DNA of 40,457 bases from an uncultured Prochlorococcus sp. (GCA_902521995.1 CABYTO010000015.1:1-40457); one strand, 5' to 3'; shown: positions 7,497 through 16,996, numbered from the stretch's first letter. Translations and numbers: made by a program. Notes: generated from the letters alone by a model not told the origin.

Positions 7497-8566
7497 TTAA
7501 AAAATTTCCTAATCTCAATTTTAGATTTTATTTTATTATTATTTTCCATGTTCTTCTTCATAATATCTAAATTTTCATAGTAATATTTTCCGTTTTTTGA
7601 TTTTCTCTTAAAAATTCTTTCTATAGTTTCTTCAAAAACTTCTTTAGAAATTTTACTTTGATTCATTAAAACTGAGCCTCCACTTTCAGCAAGAATCATT
7701 GCATTTTTCTCCTGGTGATTATTTTTAGAATAAGGAAATGGAATTAATATTGAAGGTTTTTCAGTTTCTATAAGTTCATTTATTGTTCCTGCACCAGATC
7801 TTGATATTACAAGATCAGAGTTTTGAATCAAAGCTGCGATTTCATTAGTAAATTTCTTTTGAACATAATTATTAGAATTTTTTACATTGAAGGATTGTTG
7901 ATTACGTTCGCCAATAATATGAACTATCCGAAACTGTTTTTTCATTAAAAATTCAAGAGATTCATTAAGAATTTGATTTATAGCTTTTGCTCCTTGGCTA
8001 CCTCCCATAACAATCAAAAGAGGTCCTTTTCCTTTTGGGACCCATTCTGGCACGGGATGGGATTTATAGAATTGATCTCTTAAAGGAGTCCCAGTGAAAA
8101 TGGTTTTACAATTTCTTAAATAAGAATTTGTTTTCTTAAATCCTAGAAAAACATAGTTACACAAAAAACCAAAATATTTCGTGACCATTCCTGGAATTAA
8201 ATTTGATTCATGAATAATGACAGGTATCCTGAGAAGTTTTGAAGCAACAATAGTAGGGGCAGAAATATAACCTCCAGTCGTAAAAACCAAGTTAATTTTT
8301 TTTTCTTTTAAGATCCTAATTATTTGGAAAGTTGACATTAAAATTTTTATATATTGATAAAACAAAAAAATATTTTTTCTTGGTGTCTTTATATTCAAAG
8401 TCTTCAAATGATATTTTTGGGGAATAAAATTTGCATCAAGTCTTTGCTGAATACCCAACCAATGAATATTCCACTCATCTTCTACCTCTTTAGAAACTGC
8501 TAAAGCTGGAAAAATATGGCCTCCTGTTCCACTAGCTGCAACTAATAAATTATTTTTTTTAGACAT
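7475..8566 (-). CDS. murG: UDP-N-acetylglucosamine--lipid II precursor transferase MurG
   Basis: A 363-residue GT28-family enzyme that adds GlcNAc to lipid I to make lipid II on the cytoplasmic membrane face. The N-terminal GTGGHIFPALAVSKE glycine loop, [14 protein letters not shown] and VIIHESNLIPG build the acceptor domain. MGGSQGAKAINQ, SRSGAGTINELIETEKPSILIPFPY and NNHQEKNA form the UDP-GlcNAc domain. The C-terminus is lysine- and asparagine-rich and overlaps the CobD-like gene by 22 bases, tail to tail. It is separated by only 32 bases from the divergent unknown gene at 8599. No other mur or fts gene is adjacent. Confidence 0.95.
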   Translation of the reverse strand: MSKKNNLLVAASGTGGHIFPALAVSKEVEDEWNIHWLGIQQRLDANFIPQKYHLKTLNIKTPRKNIFLFYQYIKILMSTFQIIRILKEKKINLVFTTGGYISAPTIVASKLLRIPVIIHESNLIPGMVTKYFGFLCNYVFLGFKKTNSYLRNCKTIFTGTPLRDQFYKSHPVPEWVPKGKGPLLIVMGGSQGAKAINQILNESLEFLMKKQFRIVHIIGERNQQSFNVKNSNNYVQKKFTNEIAALIQNSDLVISRSGAGTINELIETEKPSILIPFPYSKNNHQEKNAMILAESGGSVLMNQSKISKEVFEETIERIFKRKSKNGKYYYENLDIMKKNMENNNKIKSKIEIRKFFNYFLKEF

Positions 8567-8598
8567 AAGAACTTAAATTAGTAGAATGAAAATAATAA

Positions 8599-9333
8599 AT
8601 GATAAATATGTTGAATTTAAACTTATTCAGAAATATAGGATTCCCTCTCTACTTATTTATTTATCTCATTCTCCCTTATTCAGCAATAACGCAAACTTTA
8701 AAAGTTGATTTTATAAGAAATTTAGAAAACTCATTAAATAAGCGAGACTTTGAGTTTATTAGAAAAAATTTTAGAAATGATGAAAACCAAAATATAACAA
8801 AACATTTCTCAAAAATAATCAATGATTTTCCTGATAGTAAATGGAAAATCAAAAGATTAGAGTCAAATATTCCAAATAAAGAAATATTGAGAATAAAAGT
8901 TTCAGGAAGAAAAAAAGTTAATGGAGAAATGCATATACTCGAATCCGATTTCGATTATGTTTTTTCAGTTCTAAATGGAAAAATTGATGAAGGTACCATT
9001 AAAAATTTATTCACAACAATAAGGAATGATGATAAAAAGATAGATATTAGTTTTAAAATCCCTGAAAAAGTTTTGACTGGTGCAAAATACGATATCGATA
9101 TAATCCTAAATAAGCCACTTGAAGAAGTGATCATCGCTGGAGCAATTAAACCTCATCAAGTAAATTCATTGTTTGAACAAGAAATATTATTGGAGCCATT
9201 AGCGTCTGGGGGAATTTTTAAAATGACAAGAGCACCTTCAAAACCAGGGATACTAATTTGGTCAGGAATCATAGCTCACCCTGAAGGAATGATTACTTTC
9301 ACAAAGAGTATTGATATTGTTAATAAAATATAG
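8599..9333 (+). CDS. Secreted or membrane-anchored protein of unknown function
   Basis: A 244-residue protein I do not recognise. Residues about 10-31 are strongly hydrophobic (FRNIGFPLYLFIYLILPYSA), a signal peptide or anchor. The next about 100 residues are helix-rich and end in a basic, beta-rich segment (LRIKVSGRKKVNGE), a pattern that could be an NTF2-like fold. The C-terminal about 95 residues look all-beta (FKIPEKVLTGAKYDIDII, GILIWSGIIAHPEG), possibly an immunoglobulin-like domain. Both fold ideas are inference. No catalytic motif is visible. It is divergent from murG (32-base gap), which hints at an envelope role, and converges on pgk with one base between stops. A second in-frame ATG at residue 4 is possible. 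Confidence 0.8.
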   Translation: MINMLNLNLFRNIGFPLYLFIYLILPYSAITQTLKVDFIRNLENSLNKRDFEFIRKNFRNDENQNITKHFSKIINDFPDSKWKIKRLESNIPNKEILRIKVSGRKKVNGEMHILESDFDYVFSVLNGKIDEGTIKNLFTTIRNDDKKIDISFKIPEKVLTGAKYDIDIILNKPLEEVIIAGAIKPHQVNSLFEQEILLEPLASGGIFKMTRAPSKPGILIWSGIIAHPEGMITFTKSIDIVNKI

Positions 9334-9334
9334 C

Positions 9335-10543
9335 CTAAGCGTCGTTTAAAGCAGCTACACCAGGTAAGTTTTTACCTTCTAAAAGTTCCAAACTTGCGCC
9401 ACCACCAGTAGATATATGAGACATTTTCTCAGCTAATCCTGCTTTTTCAACTGCTGCAACTGAATCTCCACCACCAATTATTGTACAAACTTCAGAAAAA
9501 GCACTTAAGTCCGCAAGGGTAGTAGCTATAGCATTTGTACCTTCTGCAAATTTATCAAATTCGAAAACTCCCATTGGCCCATTCCAAATTATTGTCTTAC
9601 ATTCTGCAAGAGCATTCTGAAAAACTTTGATGGAATCTGGACCAATATCGAGACCCATCCAATCTCCACTAATTGAATCAATTTGAGATATTTTACTTCC
9701 AGCGTCAGGCGAAAATTCATTAGCTAAAACAACATCAGTAGGTAATAATAATTCAACTCCTTTTGCTTTTGCTTTTGCTTCTAAATCCCTGGCAAGCTCA
9801 AGTTTATTTTCTTCTACGAGGCTCTTTCCAACATCTAAACCTCTAGCTTTATAAAAAGTAAAAATCATGCCTCCACCAATCATGATTTTGTCACACTTAT
9901 CTAGTAAAGAATCAAGTACTCCTATTTTGCTACTAACCTTTGATCCTCCAACTATTGCTGCCAATGGACGCTTTGGAGAATCTATTGCTCCTTGTAAGTA
10001 TTTCAATTCTTTTTCTAAAAGAAATCCAGCTACTGAGGGACTTAGATAATTAGTAACACCCTGAGTTGAAGCATGAGCTCTATGAGCAGCACCGAATGCA
10101 TCATTTACATACATATCTGCATGTGATGCTAATTTTTTAGCAAACTCCAGGTCGTTCTTTTCCTCTTCACCAAAAAAACGAACATTTTCAAGTAAAAGAA
10201 CATCTCCATTAGATAAGCTCTTTGATTCTGCAACTGCTTCATCACCAATACAACTGTTAGTAAGAGCGACATTTTGCCCCAACAATTCACTTAATCTTGC
10301 TGCTACCGGAGTTAATCTCATTTTTTCATTTACCTTACCCTTTGGTCTACCAAAATGAGCAGCTAGAATAACTTTTGCAGAATGATTAATAAGATATTCA
10401 ATAGTTGGGATCGCTGCACGAATACGCGTATCGTCGGTTATTTGACCATCTTCATTTAATGGAACATTAAAATCTACTCTTACAAGAACTTTTTTTCCTT
10501 CTAAATTTGTCTTATCAAGACTGGAAAGAGATAATTTTGACAT
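9335..10543 (-). CDS. pgk: Phosphoglycerate kinase
   Basis: A 402-residue phosphoglycerate kinase, normal length. In the Calvin cycle it phosphorylates 3-phosphoglycerate; in glycolysis it runs the other way. The N-terminal substrate domain shows [33 protein letters not shown] and [14 protein letters not shown]. The nucleotide domain shows [27 protein letters not shown], and GGGDSVAA with [14 protein letters not shown]. Upstream, in the 213-base gap shared with rbgA, there is an NtcA-like site correctly oriented for this gene (listed separately), suggesting possible nitrogen control. Confidence 0.97.
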   Translation of the reverse strand: MSKLSLSSLDKTNLEGKKVLVRVDFNVPLNEDGQITDDTRIRAAIPTIEYLINHSAKVILAAHFGRPKGKVNEKMRLTPVAARLSELLGQNVALTNSCIGDEAVAESKSLSNGDVLLLENVRFFGEEEKNDLEFAKKLASHADMYVNDAFGAAHRAHASTQGVTNYLSPSVAGFLLEKELKYLQGAIDSPKRPLAAIVGGSKVSSKIGVLDSLLDKCDKIMIGGGMIFTFYKARGLDVGKSLVEENKLELARDLEAKAKAKGVELLLPTDVVLANEFSPDAGSKISQIDSISGDWMGLDIGPDSIKVFQNALAECKTIIWNGPMGVFEFDKFAEGTNAIATTLADLSAFSEVCTIIGGGDSVAAVEKAGLAEKMSHISTGGGASLELLEGKNLPGVAALNDA

Positions 10544-10576
10544 TAAACAAGCTTAATTTTTAATCTTAAGACCCTA

Positions 10577-10619
10577 ACGTTAATTTGGGCTTATTGGGTT
10601 AAAAAGTAGTTACTGTTAC
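10577..10619 (-). promoter_or_regulatory. NtcA-like site and -10 box upstream of pgk
   Basis: A perfect GTA-N8-TAC palindrome lies at 10606-10619. Read toward pgk, a TAN3T box (TAACGT, 10582-10577) follows after 23 bases. This matches the textbook NtcA-activated layout of GTA-N8-TAC about 22 bases before a -10 box in place of the -35. The predicted start would fall near 10570, about 27 bases before the pgk ATG. Read toward rbgA, no TAN3T box sits at the right distance. The half-sites alone are expected by chance about once in a few kilobases of such DNA, so this is a candidate only. Confidence 0.35.
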
Positions 10620-10677
10620 CTATGCCTTAATAAATTTTAAGAATTAACGATTATAAAAATTTTTTAGTCATTAAATT

Positions 10678-10683
10678 TATACT
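10678..10683 (+). promoter_or_regulatory. Candidate -10 box for rbgA-rluD
   Basis: TATACT lies about 74 bases upstream of the rbgA GTG start. No good -35 sequence is present at 16-18 bases. The call rests on the box alone and its place in the divergent gap. Confidence 0.28.
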
Positions 10684-10756
10684 AAACTTTAGAAGTAAAT
10701 ACTTTTGAAACTTATAAAAACTAAAAGGAATACAAAATTTTATTTGATTTATTGAA

Positions 10757-11629
10757 GTGGACATACCCAAAATTCAATGGTACCCAGGCCATATTGCAAA
10801 AGCGGAAAAGAAATTATCTGAAGTTATCAATAAAGTAGATTTAGTGATAGAAGTTAGAGATGCAAGAATTCCTTTGTCAACAGGACATCCACACTTAAAT
10901 AAATGGATAAATAATAAAAAACATATTCTTGTTATTAACAGATCAGACATGGTCTCTCCTCGTACAATTAATAGTTGGAATAAATGGTTTAATGCTAAAG
11001 ATCAATATCCTCTTTGGTGTGATGCTAAAAGAGGAATAGGTATTAAAGAAATTTGTAAGTCAGCCAAAGATTCTAGGTCCTCGATTGACGATAGAAGACT
11101 CTCTAGAGGAATGCGAATTAGGCCAATTAGAGCCCTTACACTTGGTTTCCCAAACGTAGGAAAGTCAGCATTAATTAATAGAATTGCAAAAAAAAGAGTT
11201 GTAGATAGCGCGAGGAAAGCAGGCGTGACTCGTAATTTAAGATGGATAAAATTAGAAAGTGGTATAGATTTGCTAGATGCTCCTGGTGTTATACCTCCAA
11301 ATTTAGAAGATCAAAAATCAGCACTTAATCTTGCACTGTGTGACGATATTGGTGAAGCTGCTTATGAAATAGAGAGTGTCGCAATTGGATTTATCAAAAT
11401 TATATCCACTCTCAACAGAGATAAGAATGCGAATATCTCAATTAAACAAATATCTAATAGATATGGAGTTGATATTTTAAAAGGCTTTAAGAGTCCTTCC
11501 GCTTGGATCGACGAAGCAGCTTCAAAACATACCTCAGGCGATAAAAGGAGAATGTCTCATAAGTTATTGGAAGATTATAGAAATCAAATGCTGGGTAAAA
11601 TTGCTTTAGAAGTCCCACTATGGAATTAA
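10757..11629 (+). CDS. rbgA: Ribosome biogenesis GTPase, YlqF/RbgA family
   Basis: A 290-residue circularly permuted GTPase that acts in late assembly of the 50S subunit. The G-motif order is permuted as expected: G4 (VINRSDM) comes before G1 (GFPNVGKSALINR), then the threonine loop (AGVTRNLRW) and G3 (LLDAPGVIPP). The N-terminus IQWYPGHIAKAEKKL is the family signature. The start is GTG, and no ATG gives a full N-terminus. The last ten bases overlap the rluD-like gene, so the two are probably co-translated. Both gene products act on the large ribosomal subunit. Confidence 0.94.
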   Translation: MDIPKIQWYPGHIAKAEKKLSEVINKVDLVIEVRDARIPLSTGHPHLNKWINNKKHILVINRSDMVSPRTINSWNKWFNAKDQYPLWCDAKRGIGIKEICKSAKDSRSSIDDRRLSRGMRIRPIRALTLGFPNVGKSALINRIAKKRVVDSARKAGVTRNLRWIKLESGIDLLDAPGVIPPNLEDQKSALNLALCDDIGEAAYEIESVAIGFIKIISTLNRDKNANISIKQISNRYGVDILKGFKSPSAWIDEAASKHTSGDKRRMSHKLLEDYRNQMLGKIALEVPLWN

Positions 11630-12579
11630 ATAGTCAAAATTCTTTCGGCATTGGAGAAGGTGAGCTTATAGAAATTATTTATGAGCTACCTCTCCCTATG
11701 AGGCTAGACAGATGGTTGGTAAGTAAAAGGCCAGAACAAAGTAGAGCAAGAATTCAACATTTTATAAATTCAGGTTTAGTACTTGTAAATTACAAGACCG
11801 CGAAAGCAAAGACCCCATTAAAAAATGGCGACAATGTTCAAATATGGATGCCTCCTCCAGAACCTCTTATTTATTTAAAACCTGAAAAAATGGATTTAAA
11901 TATCCTTTTTGAAGACGAGCACATCATAGTCATCAATAAACAATCAGGTCTAATAGTTCATCCAGCCCCTGGACACAAATCTGGAACTTTAGTGAATGGA
12001 TTACTTTTTCACTGTAAAGATCTGCCTGGAATTAATGGGAAATTAAGACCTGGGATTGTTCACAGATTAGATAAAGATACCTCCGGATGTATGGTGGTTG
12101 CAAAAAGCCAAGAGGCATTAGTAAATCTTCAGAAACAAATTAAAGAAAAAATAGCATCACGCGAATATATTGCAGTAATTCATGGAGCACCTAATTCTGA
12201 AGAAGGCCAAATAGTGGGACACATTGGCAGAGATAAATTAAATAGATTGAAATATAAAGTAGTTGAAGAAACTTCAGGAAGGTATGCCTGTACCTATTGG
12301 AAATTAGAAGAAAGATTTGGCAATTACTCATTAATGAGTTTCAAACTAGATACGGGGCGAACGCATCAAATAAGAGTTCATTGCGCTCACATTAATCATC
12401 CAATTGTGGGTGATCCATTATATGGAAGATGTAAAAAACTACCCTGTAAATTAGATGGCCAAGCTTTACACGCCATCAAGCTTGGACTTATACATCCAAT
12501 AAATGGTAAAGAAATGATATTTGAATCAGAATTACCATTAGATTTTCAAAAATTACTAAGTGTTCTTAAAGTTAAATGA
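11620..12579 (+). CDS. rluD: RluA/RluD-family rRNA pseudouridine synthase
   Basis: A 319-residue protein. An N-terminal S4 RNA-binding domain (MRLDRWLVSKRPEQSRARIQ, about residues 27-46) is followed by the pseudouridine synthase core. The catalytic aspartate is in GIVHRLDKDTSGCMVVAK, and other core motifs are VINKQSGLIVHPAPGH, DTGRTHQIRVH and HPIVGDPLYG. The S4 plus core layout fits RluD, which modifies helix 69 of 23S rRNA, better than the S4-less RluA; the exact target is not proven. It overlaps rbgA by ten bases and the convergent ABC ATPase gene by eight. Confidence 0.85.
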   Translation: MELNSQNSFGIGEGELIEIIYELPLPMRLDRWLVSKRPEQSRARIQHFINSGLVLVNYKTAKAKTPLKNGDNVQIWMPPPEPLIYLKPEKMDLNILFEDEHIIVINKQSGLIVHPAPGHKSGTLVNGLLFHCKDLPGINGKLRPGIVHRLDKDTSGCMVVAKSQEALVNLQKQIKEKIASREYIAVIHGAPNSEEGQIVGHIGRDKLNRLKYKVVEETSGRYACTYWKLEERFGNYSLMSFKLDTGRTHQIRVHCAHINHPIVGDPLYGRCKKLPCKLDGQALHAIKLGLIHPINGKEMIFESELPLDFQKLLSVLKVK

Positions 12580-14170
12580 GATTTAAAGAGGAATTTAGAA
12601 GCGATTTTGTATACGGGTTTTGAGTTTTATTGAATATTTTAGAACTTTCTCCTTCATCAACTATCTTTCCATGATTCATAACTAGCAACCTATTACAAAA
12701 TCTTTTAGCAATGCCTAAATCATGTGTAATAAAAATAATCGTTAAATTCATTTTTTCTTGAAAGACTCTTAGTAATTCAAGAATCTCTATTTTTACTGAA
12801 GCATCCAACATATTTACGCTCTCATCACAAATTAAAATTTTTGGCTTCAACAATAACGCCCTGGCCAAAGAAATTCTTTGCAATTGACCACCAGATAATT
12901 GGTTAGGATAAGAATGAAAAAAATCATTATTTAATGGGAGATTTAAATTTCTTAACATTAATCTTATTTCTTTTTCGATTTTTCTTTTATCTGAAATTTT
13001 TTGAATAAAAAATATATCTTCCAAAATACTTTTAATTGTCATTTTCGGATTCAAACTTGAAAAAGGATCTTGAAAAATAATTTGCACTTTATTGTTCTTT
13101 TTAAAAGATTTATTTTTTTTCGATGCATGATTTTTATCAAAAATTTTGATTTCACCACCTCTTACTTTAAGAAGTCCAATTAAAGCCCTACATAATGTAC
13201 TTTTACCACTCCCTGAAGAACCAACTATTCCAAGAGTCTCATTCTCATATAATTTAAAACTAACTTCATTTAAAGCCTTATTCCATTTATTAGTGAAAAT
13301 TGAAGAATTTAATTTATACCAATGTCTTAGGTTATTTACCTCTAGAACGACCGCATCTCGAGCATTATTTTTAGTATTTGGTTCTAATACTATTTTTGAA
13401 GCATTTACTAACTTTTTCCCGATATCTGATTTTGGTGATTGAAAAATATCTAATATATTCCCTTTTTCAACAATCGATCCCTTTTCAATTATTGCAACTT
13501 TTTTACACCACTTTGCTGCAAGATTAATATCATGACTAATCAAAATTAAAGTTGTATCAAATTCATTACATAGATGAATTATTTCTTGCATAATTTCAAA
13601 ACTTGTTTTGGTATCTAAGCTTGTTGTAGGTTCATCAGCTATTAATAATTTAGGTTTCAAAGCAAGTGCCATTGCTATAGAAACTCTCTGTCTCATTCCA
13701 CCGCTAAATTGATGTGGGAAAGAATCAAGTCTACTTTCTTCAATTCCGACTTTTTGAAAAACTTCTCTTACTAATTTTTTAATAGCTAAAGATGATTTAG
13801 TTTGATCATGTGTTTTAAATAATTCATATAAATGATCCCCAACTCTCATTAGCGGATTAAGTTTTTTTATAGAGTCTTGATAAATAAATCCAAAATTTTT
13901 TCTTCTAAATAATTGTGCATCTTTGTTGTTTATTTTCCTAGGATCTTCACTAGAAATCGATAGATACCCTTTAGAAGTGGCCTTTTCAGGCAATATATTT
14001 ACTAATGTTTTTGCAAAAGTGGTCTTTCCACATCCAGAAGGTCCTATTATGGCCAAATGATCTCCACTATCTATTTCCAAATTAAAATTTTTGATAATAG
14101 GTTGCTGTTTTAGACCATATTTAACAGTAAGGTTTTTAACTACAATAATTTTTTCTTTATTTTTTTCCAT
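12572..14170 (-). CDS. Fused double ABC ATPase, oligopeptide/nickel (DppD-DppF, YejF) type
   Basis: A 532-residue protein with two complete ABC ATPase domains in one chain. Domain 1 (about residues 1-260) has Walker A GPSGCGKT, signature FSGGMRQR and Walker B LLIADEPTT. Domain 2 (about 275-532) has Walker A GSSGSGKS, signature LSGGQLQR and Walker B ILICDESVNMLD, where Ser replaces the usual Pro and the catalytic Glu is kept. This fused pair is typical of importers for peptides or related small solutes. No permease or binding-protein gene is adjacent, so partners must be encoded elsewhere. It overlaps the rluD-like gene tail to tail by eight bases and is divergent from relA/spoT. Confidence 0.88.
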   Translation of the reverse strand: MEKNKEKIIVVKNLTVKYGLKQQPIIKNFNLEIDSGDHLAIIGPSGCGKTTFAKTLVNILPEKATSKGYLSISSEDPRKINNKDAQLFRRKNFGFIYQDSIKKLNPLMRVGDHLYELFKTHDQTKSSLAIKKLVREVFQKVGIEESRLDSFPHQFSGGMRQRVSIAMALALKPKLLIADEPTTSLDTKTSFEIMQEIIHLCNEFDTTLILISHDINLAAKWCKKVAIIEKGSIVEKGNILDIFQSPKSDIGKKLVNASKIVLEPNTKNNARDAVVLEVNNLRHWYKLNSSIFTNKWNKALNEVSFKLYENETLGIVGSSGSGKSTLCRALIGLLKVRGGEIKIFDKNHASKKNKSFKKNNKVQIIFQDPFSSLNPKMTIKSILEDIFFIQKISDKRKIEKEIRLMLRNLNLPLNNDFFHSYPNQLSGGQLQRISLARALLLKPKILICDESVNMLDASVKIEILELLRVFQEKMNLTIIFITHDLGIAKRFCNRLLVMNHGKIVDEGESSKIFNKTQNPYTKSLLNSSLNLI

Positions 14171-14224
14171 GATTTATAGCAAATTTTTCTAGACCTAAAT
14201 AAAATACATCTAAAGCAACATAAA

Positions 14225-16534
14225 ATGTCCGAGGCAGCTGCAAATTCAAAAGAAAAAAACGAAATTGAAGTTTCCAAAACTATTTTGCCTGAAAATAAAA
14301 AATATGAAAGTGAATCTTTGAATTATCAAATAAATATTCCAGATTGGCTTCTAAAAGATATTCATAATTTTGAAAAATCAAATAAAGAAAATGTTGAGAA
14401 TCAAAACCTTATAGTAAAGGCTTTTAAACTTGCTTATAAAGCTCATGATGGACAATTTCGCGCAAGCGGCGAGCCGTACATTATCCACCCGGTTGCTGTT
14501 GCAAATCTCCTTAAAGAAATAGGTGCTAGTTCATCTGTTATTGCTGCAGGCCTTCTACATGATGTAGTTGAAGATACTGGCATTGATTTATCCGAAATAG
14601 AAACAAATTTTGGATTAGAAGTAAAAATACTTGTAGAGGGTGTAACAAAATTAGGCGGCATTCACTTTAACAACAGGACTGAAGCACAAGCTGAAAATCT
14701 TAGGAAAATGTTTTTGGCTATGGCCAGCGATATCAGAGTTGTCTTAGTAAAACTTGCAGATCGACTTCATAACATGAGAACAATTGAATGGCTAAATGAT
14801 GAAAAAAAACTAAGAATAGCGAGAGAAACAAGAGAGATTTATGCACCATTAGCTAATCGACTAGGAATAAACAGATTTAAATGGGAATTAGAAGATTTAG
14901 CTTTTAAATTCCTAGAGCCTAAAGAATATCTAGATCTTAAAGATCAAATCGCGGTTAAAAGAAGTGATAGAGAAAAAAGATTAAAAGTAACTTTGAATCT
15001 TATGAAGGAAAACTTGATTTCAGCGGGTTTGAAAAATTTTGAAATAACAGGAAGGCCAAAACATCTTTATGGCATCTGGAGCAAAATGGAAAGACAACAA
15101 AAGCATTTTCACGAGATTTATGATGTTGCTGCCCTAAGAATTATCGTGGACAATTCAGATAGTTGTTATAGAGCTTTAGCAGTTGTTCATGATACTTTCA
15201 AACCAATTCCAGGAAGATTTAAAGACTATATAGGATTACCAAAACCCAATGGATATCAGTCCTTACACACTTCTGTGATTGGAAGACATCGACCTATTGA
15301 AGTTCAAATTAGAACTACTTCGATGCATCAAATTGCTGAATATGGTATTGCCGCTCATTGGCAATATAAAGAGGGTGGTTCTCCTGCTAAAAGTAATGCC
15401 GAGAGATTTAATTGGCTAAGACAATTAGTAGAATGGCAACAAGAAGGTAATGAAAGGGATCATAATGATTATTTAGCTTCAATTAAAGAAGATTTATTTG
15501 ATGAAGAAGTATTTGTAATAACACCAAAAGGAGATGTTGTTGGTTTAAGGAAAGGATCTACCGCGATAGATTTTGCCTACAGAATCCATTCTGAAGTTGG
15601 AAATCACTGTAATGGAATAAGAATTAATGAAAAGCTTTCTCCATTATCTACACCACTTCAAAATGGTGACTTCATAGAAATTTTGACAAGTAATAATGCT
15701 ACTCCAAGCTTGGATTGGCTGAACTTTGTAGTTACGCCAACTGCTAAAAATAGAATTCGCCAATGGTATAAGAAAAGCCATCGTGATGAAACGATTAAAA
15801 GAGGAAGAGATTTACTTGAAAAAGAAGTAGGTAGAAACGGTTTTGAAGCATTACTTTCTAGTGAAGCCATGAAAAAAGTTGCAAATCGATGCAATTTAAA
15901 AACTACTGAAGACCTTCTTGCATCTCTTGGTTTTGGTGGTTTAACTTTGCATCAAGTATTAAACAGACTAAGAGAAGAAATAAAATTACAGACAGAAGAT
16001 GTAAAAAATGATTCTGACTCTGAAATAGCAAAATCTCTTAAAAGTAATAATAATTTATCCACTAATCAATCTAATACAGCAGCTAAATCACCAATTTCCG
16101 GGATAGAAGGTCTTGATTACAGAATAGGTAAATGCTGTTCCCCACTCCCAGGCGAGGATATTATCGGAACTGTATCGCTCGGCAACCATGGGATAACTAT
16201 ACATAGGGAAGATTGTGAAAATGTAATACCAATTCCAATAGAGAGAAGATTACCTGTCGGTTGGAATCAAGATAATAAAACTGGCGATAATAAGTTTCCA
16301 ATTCAGCTACGAATAGAAGTAATTGATCGAGTTGGAGTTCTTAAAGATATTCTTATGCGTTTATCTGATAAAGGTATAAACGTTAGTGATGCAAATGTTA
16401 AAACTGCTTATGGTAAACCAGCTATTATAAATCTTTGTGTAGGTCTTGAAAGTTATAATCAACTTCACAAAACAATTGAACAAATTAAATCAATGGCAGA
16501 TGTTTTAGATATTGCCAGAGTTGGACAAAGTTAA
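14225..16534 (+). CDS. relA/spoT: Bifunctional (p)ppGpp synthetase/hydrolase, Rsh family
   Basis: A 769-residue long Rsh protein. The HD hydrolase domain shows HPVAVANLLKEIGA, LLHDVVEDTG and VKLADRLHNMRT (about residues 90-190). The synthetase domain shows GRPKHLYGIWSKM, DVAALRIIV, FKDYIGLPKPNGYQSLHT and EVQIRTTSMHQIAEYG (about 275-385). TGS follows (VITPKGDVVGLRKGSTAIDF, about 435), then a conserved Cys/His region (GKCCSPLPGEDI) and a C-terminal ACT domain (about 695-769). HD and synthetase motifs both look intact, so both making and degrading the alarmone is expected. It answers amino-acid or other stress at the ribosome. It stands alone, divergent from the ABC ATPase. Confidence 0.95.
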   Translation: MSEAAANSKEKNEIEVSKTILPENKKYESESLNYQINIPDWLLKDIHNFEKSNKENVENQNLIVKAFKLAYKAHDGQFRASGEPYIIHPVAVANLLKEIGASSSVIAAGLLHDVVEDTGIDLSEIETNFGLEVKILVEGVTKLGGIHFNNRTEAQAENLRKMFLAMASDIRVVLVKLADRLHNMRTIEWLNDEKKLRIARETREIYAPLANRLGINRFKWELEDLAFKFLEPKEYLDLKDQIAVKRSDREKRLKVTLNLMKENLISAGLKNFEITGRPKHLYGIWSKMERQQKHFHEIYDVAALRIIVDNSDSCYRALAVVHDTFKPIPGRFKDYIGLPKPNGYQSLHTSVIGRHRPIEVQIRTTSMHQIAEYGIAAHWQYKEGGSPAKSNAERFNWLRQLVEWQQEGNERDHNDYLASIKEDLFDEEVFVITPKGDVVGLRKGSTAIDFAYRIHSEVGNHCNGIRINEKLSPLSTPLQNGDFIEILTSNNATPSLDWLNFVVTPTAKNRIRQWYKKSHRDETIKRGRDLLEKEVGRNGFEALLSSEAMKKVANRCNLKTTEDLLASLGFGGLTLHQVLNRLREEIKLQTEDVKNDSDSEIAKSLKSNNNLSTNQSNTAAKSPISGIEGLDYRIGKCCSPLPGEDIIGTVSLGNHGITIHREDCENVIPIPIERRLPVGWNQDNKTGDNKFPIQLRIEVIDRVGVLKDILMRLSDKGINVSDANVKTAYGKPAIINLCVGLESYNQLHKTIEQIKSMADVLDIARVGQS

Positions 16535-16552
16535 TTTTAAAATCAGATCAAT

Positions 16553-16996
16553 CTATCTTTTATTTTTTATCTTGTAGATAAAGAAAACAATACTGCCGCA
16601 AATCAAAGCTAATAAAATACCTACACAAGATGAACCTAAGAGTAATTTTAAGGAAAAAATTCTACCTTGTTTCCATAAGTCATCAATAACTAAACTTTTT
16701 TCAAGAATTTTATTAGAAGGATTATTTAAAAAAATCGAACCAACTTTATAGTTAAAATAATAAAGTGGAATATAAGTAAAAGGGTTGCTGATCCAGGTAC
16801 CAATTGCAGCTAGAACAATATTTCCCTTAGCTATTTTCGCAAAAAATACTCCCATTAAAGTCTGAAAACCAAAAAATGGAAAGCAACCACTAAATACCCC
16901 TATAGCTAAACCTTTAGCATTAAAGAAAGGACTTCCATTCTGACTCCTAAATAATGATAGAATTTTCTTATAGGTAATATCTCTTTTAAATCTCAT
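16553..16996 (-). CDS. DUF2062 membrane protein
   Basis: A 147-residue protein with the DUF2062 signature: GLAIGVFSGCFPFFGFQTLMG, then GTWISNPFTYIPLYYFNYKVG. It has two hydrophobic segments in the first two thirds and a C-terminal membrane helix (LLLGSSCVGILLALICGSIVFFIY, shown in part) followed by a basic tail. The family's function is not established. It is convergent with relA/spoT (18-base gap) and divergent from mnmE (66-base gap), so it is probably a single-gene unit. Confidence 0.85.
   Translation of the reverse strand: MRFKRDITYKKILSLFRSQNGSPFFNAKGLAIGVFSGCFPFFGFQTLMGVFFAKIAKGNIVLAAIGTWISNPFTYIPLYYFNYKVGSIFLNNPSNKILEKSLVIDDLWKQGRIFSLKLLLGSSCVGILLALICGSIVFFIYKIKNKR

Larger units (their letters stand above)
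10544..10756. other. Divergent intergenic region pgk / rbgA
   Basis: This 213-base gap is the largest in the window and separates two divergent transcription units. It contains the NtcA-like site oriented to pgk, an 8-base palindrome TAACGTTA (10575-10582) overlapping the pgk -10 candidate, and a TATACT box (10678-10683) oriented to rbgA. No tRNA-like fold or short reading frame with convincing coding character was seen. Confidence 0.6.
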
